From: Candidatus Woesearchaeota archaeon
Lineage (GTDB): Archaea > Nanobdellota > Nanobdellia > Woesearchaeales > GW2011-AR4
Assembly (NCBI GenBank): GCA_018303625.1
Contig: JAGVXV010000014.1
Coordinates: forward strand, 1 to 46,504
Direction of reading: 5' to 3'
DNA length: 46,504 nt
Of this stretch, positions 17,288 to 25,869 are shown piece after piece. Each line of letters starts with the position of its first letter. Position 1 is the stretch's first letter. The notes under the pieces were generated by a model. It saw only the letters and a list, made by a program, of their open reading frames with translations, made no database searches and had not been told where the DNA came from. The position numbers and the translations under genes were made by a program.

Positions 17288-18172
17288 TTGTATATGTCAG
17301 ATAAGAAAAAAATGCCCCTGAAGTTCAGGGCTTACCAGGCAATTTACCCTGCAAAAATAAAATTAAAGCAGCTCAAAGAGAAATTAAAAGGTGGAAAAAA
17401 GATGGCTAATTTTAATCTGGAAGGAAAAAAAGCAGTTGTTTTTGGAGTTGCCAATGACCAAAGCATAGCTTGGCATATTGCAAAGGCGCTTAATGATTCA
17501 GGCGTAAGGGTAGCTTTAGCTTACCAGGAAAGGATAGAGAGCCTTGTAAAGCCTTTATTGGGAATGCTTAACAATCCTGTTGCTGAAAAATGCGATGTTG
17601 TTGATGATGCTTTGCTTGACAGTTTTTTTGAAAAAATAAGAAAAGAGTTCGGAAAATTTGATTTCTTGATACATAGCATTGCTTTTGCAAAAAAGGAGCA
17701 TCTTGAAGGCGATTTTTACAGTGTTGACAGGAGGGGCTATCAGGTTGCAAATGAAGTCAGCTCTTACAGCCTGACAGAGCTTGCAAGAAGGGCATTGCCT
17801 TTAATGAACAATGATGGAAGTATAATAGCAATGACTTATTACGGCTCTAAAAAAGTTTTTCCGAATTATAACATAATGGGCGTTGCAAAAGCCGCTTTGG
17901 AAGCTTCTGTAAGGTATTTGGCCTATGACTTGGGCAAAAAAGGCATAAGGGTTAATGCAATTTCAGCAGGACCTGTAAAAACCCTGGCAGCTTCTGGAAT
18001 TAGCGGCTTTGACAAAATGCTGAAGCACGCCGCTGAAAAAGCCCCATTGCAGAGGAACATAGATGCCGATGATGTCGCAAACATGGCTTTGTTCTTATGC
18101 TCTGGTTTAAGCAGAAACATAACAGGGCAGGTAATTTATGTTGACGCAGGATACAGCATTATGGGGATTTAA
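17288..18172 (+). CDS. fabI: Enoyl-ACP reductase FabI-like, with possible N-terminal extension
   Basis: NLEGKKAVVFGVANDQSIAWHIAKAL, IHSIAFAKKEHLEG, NYNIMGVAKAALEASVRYLA, SAGPVKTLAASGI. Alternative starts at 17294 and 17402. Confidence 0.9.
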   Translation: MYMSDKKKMPLKFRAYQAIYPAKIKLKQLKEKLKGGKKMANFNLEGKKAVVFGVANDQSIAWHIAKALNDSGVRVALAYQERIESLVKPLLGMLNNPVAEKCDVVDDALLDSFFEKIRKEFGKFDFLIHSIAFAKKEHLEGDFYSVDRRGYQVANEVSSYSLTELARRALPLMNNDGSIIAMTYYGSKKVFPNYNIMGVAKAALEASVRYLAYDLGKKGIRVNAISAGPVKTLAASGISGFDKMLKHAAEKAPLQRNIDADDVANMALFLCSGLSRNITGQVIYVDAGYSIMGI

Positions 18173-18178
18173 GCGAAG

Positions 18179-18826
18179 ATGGGATTAATCAGCAGTTTAA
18201 TAGATTCTATTTTGCATCTTGACAGGTATCTCAGCTTAATAATTCAAAATTTCGGGCTATGGACTTACCTCTTTCTTTTTGCAATAATATTTGCCGAGAC
18301 AGGCTTAGTGGTAACGCCATTCCTGCCAGGAGACTCTTTGCTTTTTGCGGTAGGCTCTTTTGCGTCAATAGGCGCTCTAAATATTTTTTGGGCGTTCCTT
18401 ATTTTAGGTGCGGCTGCAATACTTGGCGACAGCCTTAATTATTCGGTCGGAAAATTTTTGGGGAAAAAGGCAATTGAGCATGAAACAAGGTTTATAAAAA
18501 AAGAGTACATTGAAAAAACGCAGCATTTCTATGAAAAATACGGCACTAAGACAATTGTGCTTGCGAGGTTTGTGCCCATAGTGAGGACTTTTGCGCCGTT
18601 TGTCGCCGGGGTTGCAAGAATGAATTACTTTAAATTCCTGCTGTATAATGTTGCCGGAGGCATTGCATGGGTCGCAATTTTCCTTTTTGGCGGCTATTTT
18701 TTCGGCAATATACCGATTGTTAAGAATAATTTCACTGTTGTGATATTCATCATCATTCTGGCATCATTTGTGCCGCCTTTGGTTGAATACTGGAGGCACA
18801 GAAGGATGAAAAATAGGGCTGTTTAG
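18179..18826 (+). CDS. DedA-family membrane protein
   Basis: FAETGLVVTPFLPGDSLLFAVG, LGDSLNYSVGKFLG, RFVPIVRTFAPFVAGVARM. Confidence 0.93.
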   Translation: MGLISSLIDSILHLDRYLSLIIQNFGLWTYLFLFAIIFAETGLVVTPFLPGDSLLFAVGSFASIGALNIFWAFLILGAAAILGDSLNYSVGKFLGKKAIEHETRFIKKEYIEKTQHFYEKYGTKTIVLARFVPIVRTFAPFVAGVARMNYFKFLLYNVAGGIAWVAIFLFGGYFFGNIPIVKNNFTVVIFIIILASFVPPLVEYWRHRRMKNRAV

Positions 18827-18964
18827 ATTTTTTAATAATTTTATTAAGAACCAAAATTAATGACTTCCTTCATAGGTTTGTGGTTCATAAGGTTTACGAA
18901 CGCGGATGCTATATGCCTGTTCACAGGGACTAACCAATATTTAGTTTTGACTATAACTACCTTA

Positions 18965-19576
18965 TTATGGCCTAGAAGTGAGTATCTCAACCAATTGTTT
19001 TGGAGATTGGCCTTGAGAAACCAATCTCGCTGGCTTCATTATTGTCTGATAGTATTCAGCCAGCCCTTCACTGGCATTTTTAAGTTTTGTTTTAGCTTCT
19101 TTATACAACATACTGGCTAAAATAGGCCAATGGGAATCATGTATGCGCCCGTAGTCGGTTGGAGTTAACCGAAGAGTAGACTCAGCAATCTTTTCAACAA
19201 AATCTTCTACAAATGAGCCATGCGGCAATGTCCTGAGGTTTTCTGCGTCTATTATGCTCTCCCAGCCATCAGCTTCAGGTGAGCACCAGCCTACATCAGC
19301 TACAACATCCGGATGAGAATTTGCTTTAAGGCGTCTTGTTATTTTTGGATATTCCCTATCAAAACTTGTTGCAGGCGTAACTCGGACACGGTAGTCACTG
19401 CCTCCACCAGCCCCATTCTCCCAAGGCATGAAAGCACGACCTGGAAGATTTATAAATATTATTGTGTCAGGATATTCACCGTGAATATTATCTATAACAC
19501 CCGCTGCTCCCTCAACTTTCTTGAGCAAAGTATCTGGAATTTTGAGCATTCCAGTTGGTGCATAAATTGTTTTCAT
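18965..19576 (-). CDS. Hypothetical protein
   Basis: 203-aa ORF with upstream TATA-like TTTTTAAA (minus strand); no family recognised. Confidence 0.5.
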   Translation of the reverse strand: MKTIYAPTGMLKIPDTLLKKVEGAAGVIDNIHGEYPDTIIFINLPGRAFMPWENGAGGGSDYRVRVTPATSFDREYPKITRRLKANSHPDVVADVGWCSPEADGWESIIDAENLRTLPHGSFVEDFVEKIAESTLRLTPTDYGRIHDSHWPILASMLYKEAKTKLKNASEGLAEYYQTIMKPARLVSQGQSPKQLVEILTSRP

Positions 19577-19614
19577 TACAAAGTAAAAATTAGATACGAT
19601 TTAAAAACTTATCG

Positions 19615-19956
19615 CTAAATTATCTCAGCCAGCTTTTTTGAGAATTCCGAGCGGGCATAAACATTGTCGAAGCCGATTTTCAAAGCCTTATTTTTTAATT
19701 CTACTTCAACGTGGGGGATAAAACCTATAATCTTTACTTTTGAAAGGCTCAGATTGCTTCTTATATCTTTTACAATGCCCAAGTCCAGAGCCTTATTGCT
19801 CAAGTCAAAGATGATAAGCTCTGTTTCCTTGCTTAGATAGTCAAGCAGTTCATGCTCGCTTCTCACAAAAGTAATCTCGGCATTGTTGAGCCTTGCAGTT
19901 TCGGCTATTTTTGTAGCGAAGAATAGGTCATTGACAAACGCGATTATCCTTGACAT
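19615..19956 (-). CDS. Degenerate receiver-like (CheY-fold) protein
   Basis: MSRIIAFVNDLFFATKIAETAR...ELIIFDLSNKALDLGIVKDIR...KIIGFIPHVEVELKNKALKIGFDNVYARSEF. Confidence 0.6.
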   Translation of the reverse strand: MSRIIAFVNDLFFATKIAETARLNNAEITFVRSEHELLDYLSKETELIIFDLSNKALDLGIVKDIRSNLSLSKVKIIGFIPHVEVELKNKALKIGFDNVYARSEFSKKLAEII

Positions 19957-19991
19957 GATTACCTCTTTTTTATTGGTTTAGCTGAAATAAA

Positions 19992-20300
19992 TTATTTTGA
20001 TTCTACCTTGACTTCATCGCCTTCAATTTTGACCTTGAAGGTTTCTATCTTAGCTTGGGGATTTACAGGGCTGACCCCCGTTTTCACATTGTATTTCCAT
20101 CCGTGCCACGGGCATGTTACAATTGTGCCGTCAAGCATGCCTTCCCCCAGAGGGCCGCCGTGATGGAGGCATGAATTATCAGTAGCATAAAAATTTCCAT
20201 CCACGTTGTACAAGGCAACTCCTTTGCCATTCACATCAACAACCTTGCATTCCCCTGCCTTAAGCCCGTCTTTTTTCGCGACAGCAACAAATTCACCCAT
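19992..20300 (-). CDS. Rieske-type [2Fe-2S] ferredoxin
   Basis: SCLHHGGPLGEGMLDGTIVTCPWHGWKYNVKTG carries C-x-H...C-x2-H-type ligands. Confidence 0.94.
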   Translation of the reverse strand: MGEFVAVAKKDGLKAGECKVVDVNGKGVALYNVDGNFYATDNSCLHHGGPLGEGMLDGTIVTCPWHGWKYNVKTGVSPVNPQAKIETFKVKIEGDEVKVESK

Positions 20301-20416
20301 ATAACCACCCTTTTGGCTTTAGTTTGTTTTTAATATAAAAACCTTTTGATTTTGCTGAATGAAGTTTCTAAATGGGCATTAAATCCGTATTTTTAATTAA
20401 TTTATTTTAAAAAATT

Positions 20417-20474
20417 AAGGGGGAATAGGTTTATGTCATTCTCTTAATGTTAGAGTAATGTTCCCCACCCCCTT
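20417..20474. ncRNA. Candidate structured RNA or leader element
   Basis: Outer stem AAGGGGG (20417-20423) with CCCCCTT (20468-20474); inner hairpin CATTCTCT (20437-20444) with AGAG-T-AATG (20452-20460). Confidence 0.35.
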
Positions 20475-20561
20475 GTGTTCCTTTAGTTTAATTGGCACTT
20501 TCGGCTGCTAAGAACAAGCTTTTTATAATATCAACATTTTCTTTAAACGGAGGTGTTTTGA

Positions 20562-20894
20562 ATGAAGACAATAATCGCTAAAGAGCTGAAGAGGAAAATT
20601 GACGCGAATGAGGATTTTATACTGGTAAATGTGCTGAGCAGGGAAAGCTTTGAAATAAGGCGCATTCCAAAATCAATAAACATCCCTGTTGATGAGATTG
20701 AGAAAATGGCTTCTAAAGAGCTGCCAGACAAAAACAAAGAAATTATTGTTTACTGCACAAGCCTTGAATGCCAGGCATCACCAACAGCTGCAAAGAAATT
20801 AATTAAAATGGGCTATAAGAATGTTTATGACTTTGAGGAAGGCATTGCAGGCTGGCAGGATGCAGGCTTTGAGTTTGAAGGGGATGTTGTTTAG
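20562..20894 (+). CDS. Rhodanese-domain protein
   Basis: DFILVNVLSRESFEIRRIPKSINIP, IIVYCTSLECQASPTAAKKLIKMGYKNVYDFEEGIAGW; preceded by GGAGGTG ribosome-binding site. Confidence 0.92.
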   Translation: MKTIIAKELKRKIDANEDFILVNVLSRESFEIRRIPKSINIPVDEIEKMASKELPDKNKEIIVYCTSLECQASPTAAKKLIKMGYKNVYDFEEGIAGWQDAGFEFEGDVV

Positions 20895-20898
20895 GTTT

Positions 20899-22011
20899 TT
20901 AGGCTAAGCATACTAAAGAACGCAGGCTTACAAAATTGTCAATTGCTATCTTAGTGCAGGTCCTGTCTCCGGCATTAGCAGGCTTTCCTGTTAATTTATC
21001 TAAAATCTGGGCGCATGTGCAGCCGCCAGTGCCTCCTGAAGAGGCTATGGTATAACTGCTGTCGACAATCTCTTTTGTTTGCGCATTTTTTGTCTTGAAG
21101 AAAAGGCCTCCAAGCCAGGAATAATGGTTTTCTGCTGGAGCATCATCAAAAACTGAGTTGGAGCAGACATCATTTGTGTCAGGAACATTATCGTTATCGT
21201 CATCAGGGTCGCAAACATCCCCTAGGTTATCATTATCAGTATCTTCCTGGCCAGGATTAAAATCGGATGGGCAGTTGTCTATTCCATCCAGTATGCCATC
21301 GTTATCACTATCGGCTTCGGCTAAAGAAGATAAGTCAAATTGCGTCAATTTATATATCCATGAGCCCCCTCCGCCTGTTGCGTAAGCCAATACAGCAACA
21401 TGCAGCTCACTTGAGCCTATAAACCCGCTTACATCCACGCTCCGCAAAAACATATCCTGGTAAAATACATCAGCTGTCCATACGCTCCCCTCTCTTACCA
21501 AGTCTATCCTTATTTTATGCTCGGCTGCACCAGATTCCTTATCTATCGAGAATTGGAATAATCTGGTAAAAAATGCGTCATCCAGTAAGAGCGAAGTGCC
21601 GCTCCTGCAAGTCAAACAAGTATTTTCATCCACAAACACAATATCTATATGGTCATGCACTGTTGCCATATCCGCTTGAGTGAAAATAAATTTCATGCTG
21701 AAGTTTTTGTCCTCAATCAGATTATGGTTTACCTTGAACACAAAATCAGATTCGCTGTTTATGGATGCTACCATGAATTCGCCATTTGATAAAATCGGTA
21801 TGACTTCAGGCGAAGAGCTATAAGTGAAGAAAGAGGCACTATCTAAAACTGAACCTGAGAAATCATCAGAGATGATAGGAGTTCCTACTCCTAATGATAC
21901 ACTAATTGAAAAGACAAAGATTATCATGACAATAATCATAAGCAGAAAACTACGGGGAACCTTCCCCATGTTGCCTAATTTATTTTTTAATTTAATCGTA
22001 AGCACCACCAC
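20899..22011 (-). CDS. Secreted or membrane-anchored protein with thrombospondin type-3-like Ca-binding repeats
   Basis: N-terminal hydrophobic segment; DSDNDGILDGIDNCPSDFNPGQEDTDNDNLGDVCDPDDDNDNVPDTNDVC. Confidence 0.85.
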   Translation of the reverse strand: MVVLTIKLKNKLGNMGKVPRSFLLMIIVMIIFVFSISVSLGVGTPIISDDFSGSVLDSASFFTYSSSPEVIPILSNGEFMVASINSESDFVFKVNHNLIEDKNFSMKFIFTQADMATVHDHIDIVFVDENTCLTCRSGTSLLLDDAFFTRLFQFSIDKESGAAEHKIRIDLVREGSVWTADVFYQDMFLRSVDVSGFIGSSELHVAVLAYATGGGGSWIYKLTQFDLSSLAEADSDNDGILDGIDNCPSDFNPGQEDTDNDNLGDVCDPDDDNDNVPDTNDVCSNSVFDDAPAENHYSWLGGLFFKTKNAQTKEIVDSSYTIASSGGTGGCTCAQILDKLTGKPANAGDRTCTKIAIDNFVSLRSLVCLA

Positions 22012-22193
22012 AACCCCAATTACTATTTGTATAGCTGATTCATTTATAAATTTTTTTATTTTTTAATTCTATTAAGCTAGCATTAGTTTGGCATATATAT
22101 TGATTTTAATAAACCCTAAAAATTTAAAATTTACCATTTTTAAGTCATAATTTGAGGAGAATATTTTTAAAGAGAAGGAATTTCCATAAATAA

Positions 22194-22754
22194 ATGGCAG
22201 ATAATACCTACACTAGAAGAGATCTTGGTATGCTTATTAGTGAGGGCGTGAGCAATATTATCCAGGAAAGGGACTTAAAAGTTTATGATTTTGCTGATAA
22301 GTTGCACGCCTCTATGGGTTATAAAAGCAGGGAGAGCGCAGTAAACTTTATTGATCATGTAAGAAAAGGGTTTGAATATCCTTGGATGATACGATACTAC
22401 TTGCCCCACACTCCTATAACACCAACTGGAGAAAAAAGGCATAATAATGCGCTTCGCAAGCTCTCAATATTACTTAGTCACATTAGTATAAGTCCGAATG
22501 ATGAATTAATTCAACAAGTAAAGGAGACGTACCCTAATTTTGCCTACCCTCCTGATAGCTTTGAGGGTGAAGCCAGTAGTCTTACAACAAGTCTCATAGG
22601 CTTCACTAGTAAAGGGGGCTATACTGGAATAAAAGTATCAGAAGAGGTACTTAGAAGTGAGTTGGGATTGATACATTCCAAAGATCCTAGGTCATTTTTT
22701 TTGCTATTAATGTTAGTAGAGCGCTTAGCATACTTAGGATCAAAGGGTAAATAA
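22194..22754 (+). CDS. Hypothetical protein
   Basis: 186-aa ORF with an upstream TATA-like ATTTTTAAAG. Confidence 0.5.
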   Translation: MADNTYTRRDLGMLISEGVSNIIQERDLKVYDFADKLHASMGYKSRESAVNFIDHVRKGFEYPWMIRYYLPHTPITPTGEKRHNNALRKLSILLSHISISPNDELIQQVKETYPNFAYPPDSFEGEASSLTTSLIGFTSKGGYTGIKVSEEVLRSELGLIHSKDPRSFFLLLMLVERLAYLGSKGK

Positions 22755-22815
22755 CGATTTTTAATTAAATCTCAATTCTCAAAAAATAATAAAAATCAAA
22801 AAAATAAAGATTATA

Positions 22816-23343
22816 TCAGCTTACTATCAAAGTCCCTTTCATGTCTCTATGCCCTGCGCCGCAGGCGATATCGCAGAAGAAGCTAAAGCTTCCTGCCTTG
22901 TCAACGGTAAATTCCACTGTCGCTGTTTCTCCGGGGTTTAAATCTGCTCGTAGATTGAAATCTGGAAGGTTAAAGCCGTGCTTGACATCAACGCTTGTTA
23001 TTTTCAGCCTTACCTTGTCACCTTTATTCACTTGTATCGGATTCGGGCTGAATTCCCATCGCTTTGCAGTCACTTCTATTTCTTTAACTTCAGCTTTTGT
23101 TTCTGTTGTTACTGTCCCTTGTGCTTGCCCTGCTTCAGTTTTAACAGCTTTTTCCTCCACAGATCCAGCATCTTCGCCTATGGCTGGAGTCCTAGCCTGC
23201 ACAGGAGTTCCCTGGCCTATAGGAGGCTGCTGCTGAGCGCAGGCTGCCAGAATAATCAAGCTTAAAATTCCTAAAACAAACAATATATTTTTCATTGAAA
23301 CCGCCCTTTTTATTAAAATTTTTGAATTTTTAAAAAAAAACAA
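22816..23343 (-). CDS. Cupredoxin lipoprotein with CuA-type motif (COX subunit II-like)
   Basis: Lipobox LIILAACAQ; HGFNLPDFNLRADLNPGETATVEFTVDKAGSFSFFCDIACGAGHRDMKGTLIV has C-x3-C-x3-H-x2-M. Start may be the internal Met (MKNILFVLG). Confidence 0.88.
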   Translation of the reverse strand: MFFFKNSKILIKRAVSMKNILFVLGILSLIILAACAQQQPPIGQGTPVQARTPAIGEDAGSVEEKAVKTEAGQAQGTVTTETKAEVKEIEVTAKRWEFSPNPIQVNKGDKVRLKITSVDVKHGFNLPDFNLRADLNPGETATVEFTVDKAGSFSFFCDIACGAGHRDMKGTLIVS

Positions 23344-23362
23344 TAATCATATTTAAGATTTT

Positions 23363-23572
23363 CTATTTTCTTGTTCTTGCTTTTCCCCCCTGTTTATAAG
23401 GGTTGTACTCTGCTTTTGCCTTCTGGCTTTTGTTTTCTTCAGGAAACACATTATACTCCTTAGTTTCATCAAAACCGCATTTGCTGCATATTACTGCTTT
23501 AATGCCTAAATAATCAACCTGCCTTATGTTTTCAGAATCGCATTGAGGGCATTTCTTATTGGTCATATCCAT
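23363..23572 (-). CDS. Small zinc-ribbon protein
   Basis: CPQCDSENIRQVDYLGIKAVICSKCGFDE: two CxxC knuckles. Confidence 0.75.
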   Translation of the reverse strand: MDMTNKKCPQCDSENIRQVDYLGIKAVICSKCGFDETKEYNVFPEENKSQKAKAEYNPYKQGGKARTRK

Positions 23573-23587
23573 GGCTGGCTTGGTTAT

Positions 23588-23827
23588 TTAGCCTTCCTTC
23601 TCCCAGTTTGATGAAGAAACATGCATCCTGGCGCTTTGTTTGGGAAAAACCTTGAATGAGCGGTAGTGGCTTCCCGTATCAATATTATATTGCTTATGGG
23701 AATTGTCGCAATAAGGAAGTTTTTTGCTTTGCCCGCATGTGCAAAAGCTGTATTTTTTCCCCGCCTCGGCATTTATTTCAACCGCGGTTTCCGGCAATTC
23801 AGCCTTGCTGTCTTTCTGCGCTTCCAT
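23588..23827 (-). CDS. CDGSH-type iron-sulfur protein
   Basis: CTCGQSKKLPYCDNSHKQY matches C-x-C-x2-S-x3-P-x-C-D-x-S-H. Confidence 0.85.
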   Translation of the reverse strand: MEAQKDSKAELPETAVEINAEAGKKYSFCTCGQSKKLPYCDNSHKQYNIDTGSHYRSFKVFPKQSARMHVSSSNWEKEG

Positions 23828-23894
23828 TCTTTTTATTTTTCTTAAGTGCTTAAAAACTTAGCGAAGCATAACCTTACAGGATATAAAAGAATTT

Positions 23895-24179
23895 TTAAAT
23901 GATTTTTTCTCCAGTATCCTTCCTGACAAGATGAATGACATTTACAGGGCACGAGTCAGCAGCTTCCTTATTTGCCTGGAAATCCTTTTCTTCCAGATCA
24001 AGCTCCTGCCAGCCGTCATCACGGTTTTTGCCGTCCTTGATGTCAGATTTCCCGTCTGAGTTCATTTCCCAGAATTCAGGGGAAACCGCTTCGCAGGCAG
24101 CGCATCCTATGCAGTTGGGCCTGTCATGCTGCAGCATATACTTGCCTGCCTTTTCCTGCACCTGCTGTGTTTCTTCCAT
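23895..24179 (-). CDS. Ferredoxin
   Basis: NCIGCAACEAVSPEFW...ADSCPVNVIHL. Confidence 0.9.
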   Translation of the reverse strand: MEETQQVQEKAGKYMLQHDRPNCIGCAACEAVSPEFWEMNSDGKSDIKDGKNRDDGWQELDLEEKDFQANKEAADSCPVNVIHLVRKDTGEKII

Positions 24180-24222
24180 TTTTAGCTGGTTTTTGGCATT
24201 ATATTTAAATTTTTTTGGTTGT

Positions 24223-24362
24223 CAAAAACACTACGCACTAAAGTACGTCGCGTGTTTTTGAGCATGCTCGGAAATCGCTAGCTTTCTCTACACTATAAAT
24301 AATAAGGTGTACACTTTAGTGATTTCCGACATATTAACTATTGTTAACTTCATAATTGAAGT
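24223..24362. repeat. Cluster of interlocking inverted repeats in a divergent intergenic region
   Basis: CAAAAACAC/GTGTTTTTG; GAGCATGCTC; CGGAAATCGCTA/TAGTGATTTCCG (11/12); CACTAAAGT/ACTTTAGTG; TTAAC-TATT-GTTAA; ACTTCA-TAAT-TGAAGT. Confidence 0.65.
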
Positions 24363-24668
24363 GTATATATAAAGTTTTTTGTTTATTGTGGCTTTGCACA
24401 TAAACTGATTTTTGCACATAATTAGAAGGCTTTTGCATAGAAATTAAACTTAGACTAGAATAAGAGCACTGGACATTTCCCATATACCACTGGACATTTG
24501 CCCACGTAAGATATTTAAATGATGTTACTTCCTTTAATAAGTGAAAAAACCGATAGATTTATAAAGGTGCTGGCGAATAATATTGATATTGTTTATTTGT
24601 CAATTAAATGCAAAATACAATAAAGCTAACCAAAAACTTTATAAATTTTCAAAAAATCCAAAAAAAAG

Positions 24669-24929
24669 ATGGTAGAAAACGAGGAGGTGAAGGTGATGAA
24701 GAATATAGTAACCTTCGATAAAGAACTTAAGGAGCAAATTCTTGACATTTTTGACAAGACTGTTGATGGGCAAGGACTCATAGTAGAGAAAAGTAACCCA
24801 AAGCAGCTTGTGTTAACTCAAGACGGAGAAAACTTAAGCATAGAAGAATTTGCAGGAATAACCAAGGGATCGGAGATTTTCATAAAATCTGACCTAATAT
24901 CCCTAATTGACTTTTCAAAGAAAAAATAA
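24669..24929 (+). CDS. Small hypothetical protein
   Basis: 86-aa ORF with TATA-like TTTATAAA upstream; pairs with the downstream ORF. Confidence 0.6.
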   Translation: MVENEEVKVMKNIVTFDKELKEQILDIFDKTVDGQGLIVEKSNPKQLVLTQDGENLSIEEFAGITKGSEIFIKSDLISLIDFSKKK

Positions 24930-24962
24930 CGGCTTAATCTCGCCTTGGGGGTTTAGGCGATT

Positions 24963-25781
24963 ATGGGATTTTTAGAAGCTTTAAAACAGATTATTAATAT
25001 TGATCTAGACCTAAGTAATTTTATCAATATAAAAATAATAAGAAATTCCCAGAACAATCAAAAATTCATTCCTTCTAGGGATGCTAAGACTCTTAGCATA
25101 AATTACCCTCAGCTTGAGGGTAAAGAAAAGCAAGCTGTAAATAAAGCATTGAAAGATGGCTTTGAATCAGGGGAAATTGACCATTTTATGGAATCCTTTT
25201 CAGAAAAGAAGGTTGAAGATATAAAGGAAAAATTAAACCTTAAAAACACCAAGGAAATCCTAGAATTTTATAAAGATAAGATTCCCCTAAACTATTATAG
25301 GGCTCTTGAAGCTTCGTTATATGCCAGAACTAATTTTTCTGCAGGTAGGTCAATTGCAGAAGACAAGCGAGATATAAAAAACAAATTCGGAGAGGAGGGA
25401 AACAATATATGCAACTTATGTACTGCAGGTTACTTTGAAGGCTACATAAAAGAAGCCTATGAGGAAATGGAATCTTCTAATAATTTCTCAATAGATGAAT
25501 GGCAGAAATATTTCAAACTGATTGTAAGAACAAGCCCCTTTGCAGTCTTTGTTTATAGGGATATGAGTGAAGAAGAGCTTTCTGGTATAATAATGTATAG
25601 GCTGGATACAAATATAAAGTACGGCATAAAGTTTGTTGACATACATGGAATTGGATGGGACAATGTCAAAAAAATTAAGAATATCCTAAGAGAATTACAA
25701 AAGGAGAGAGATTTAGACCCAGAGATACAATCGCCATCAAAGATGATAATCCATGTCAGGATTTCAATTGATGATAAATAA
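24963..25781 (+). CDS. Hypothetical protein
   Basis: 272-aa Lys-rich ORF 33 bp downstream of 24669..24929. Confidence 0.65.
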   Translation: MGFLEALKQIINIDLDLSNFINIKIIRNSQNNQKFIPSRDAKTLSINYPQLEGKEKQAVNKALKDGFESGEIDHFMESFSEKKVEDIKEKLNLKNTKEILEFYKDKIPLNYYRALEASLYARTNFSAGRSIAEDKRDIKNKFGEEGNNICNLCTAGYFEGYIKEAYEEMESSNNFSIDEWQKYFKLIVRTSPFAVFVYRDMSEEELSGIIMYRLDTNIKYGIKFVDIHGIGWDNVKKIKNILRELQKERDLDPEIQSPSKMIIHVRISIDDK

Positions 25782-25869
25782 GAAGTACTATTTTTTTAAT
25801 TTTTTATTATTGCTTCAATTGTCAAAAACAACAATGATTGAAATAAAATTTTATTAAAAAATCAAAAAT

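Noticed and set aside
18860-19120. 86-aa plus ORF
   Set aside because: Mostly overlaps the longer 203-aa minus ORF and lacks protein-family features.
22841-23236. 131-aa plus ORF opposite the cupredoxin
   Set aside because: Antisense shadow; the lipoprotein with CuA motif is convincing on the minus strand.
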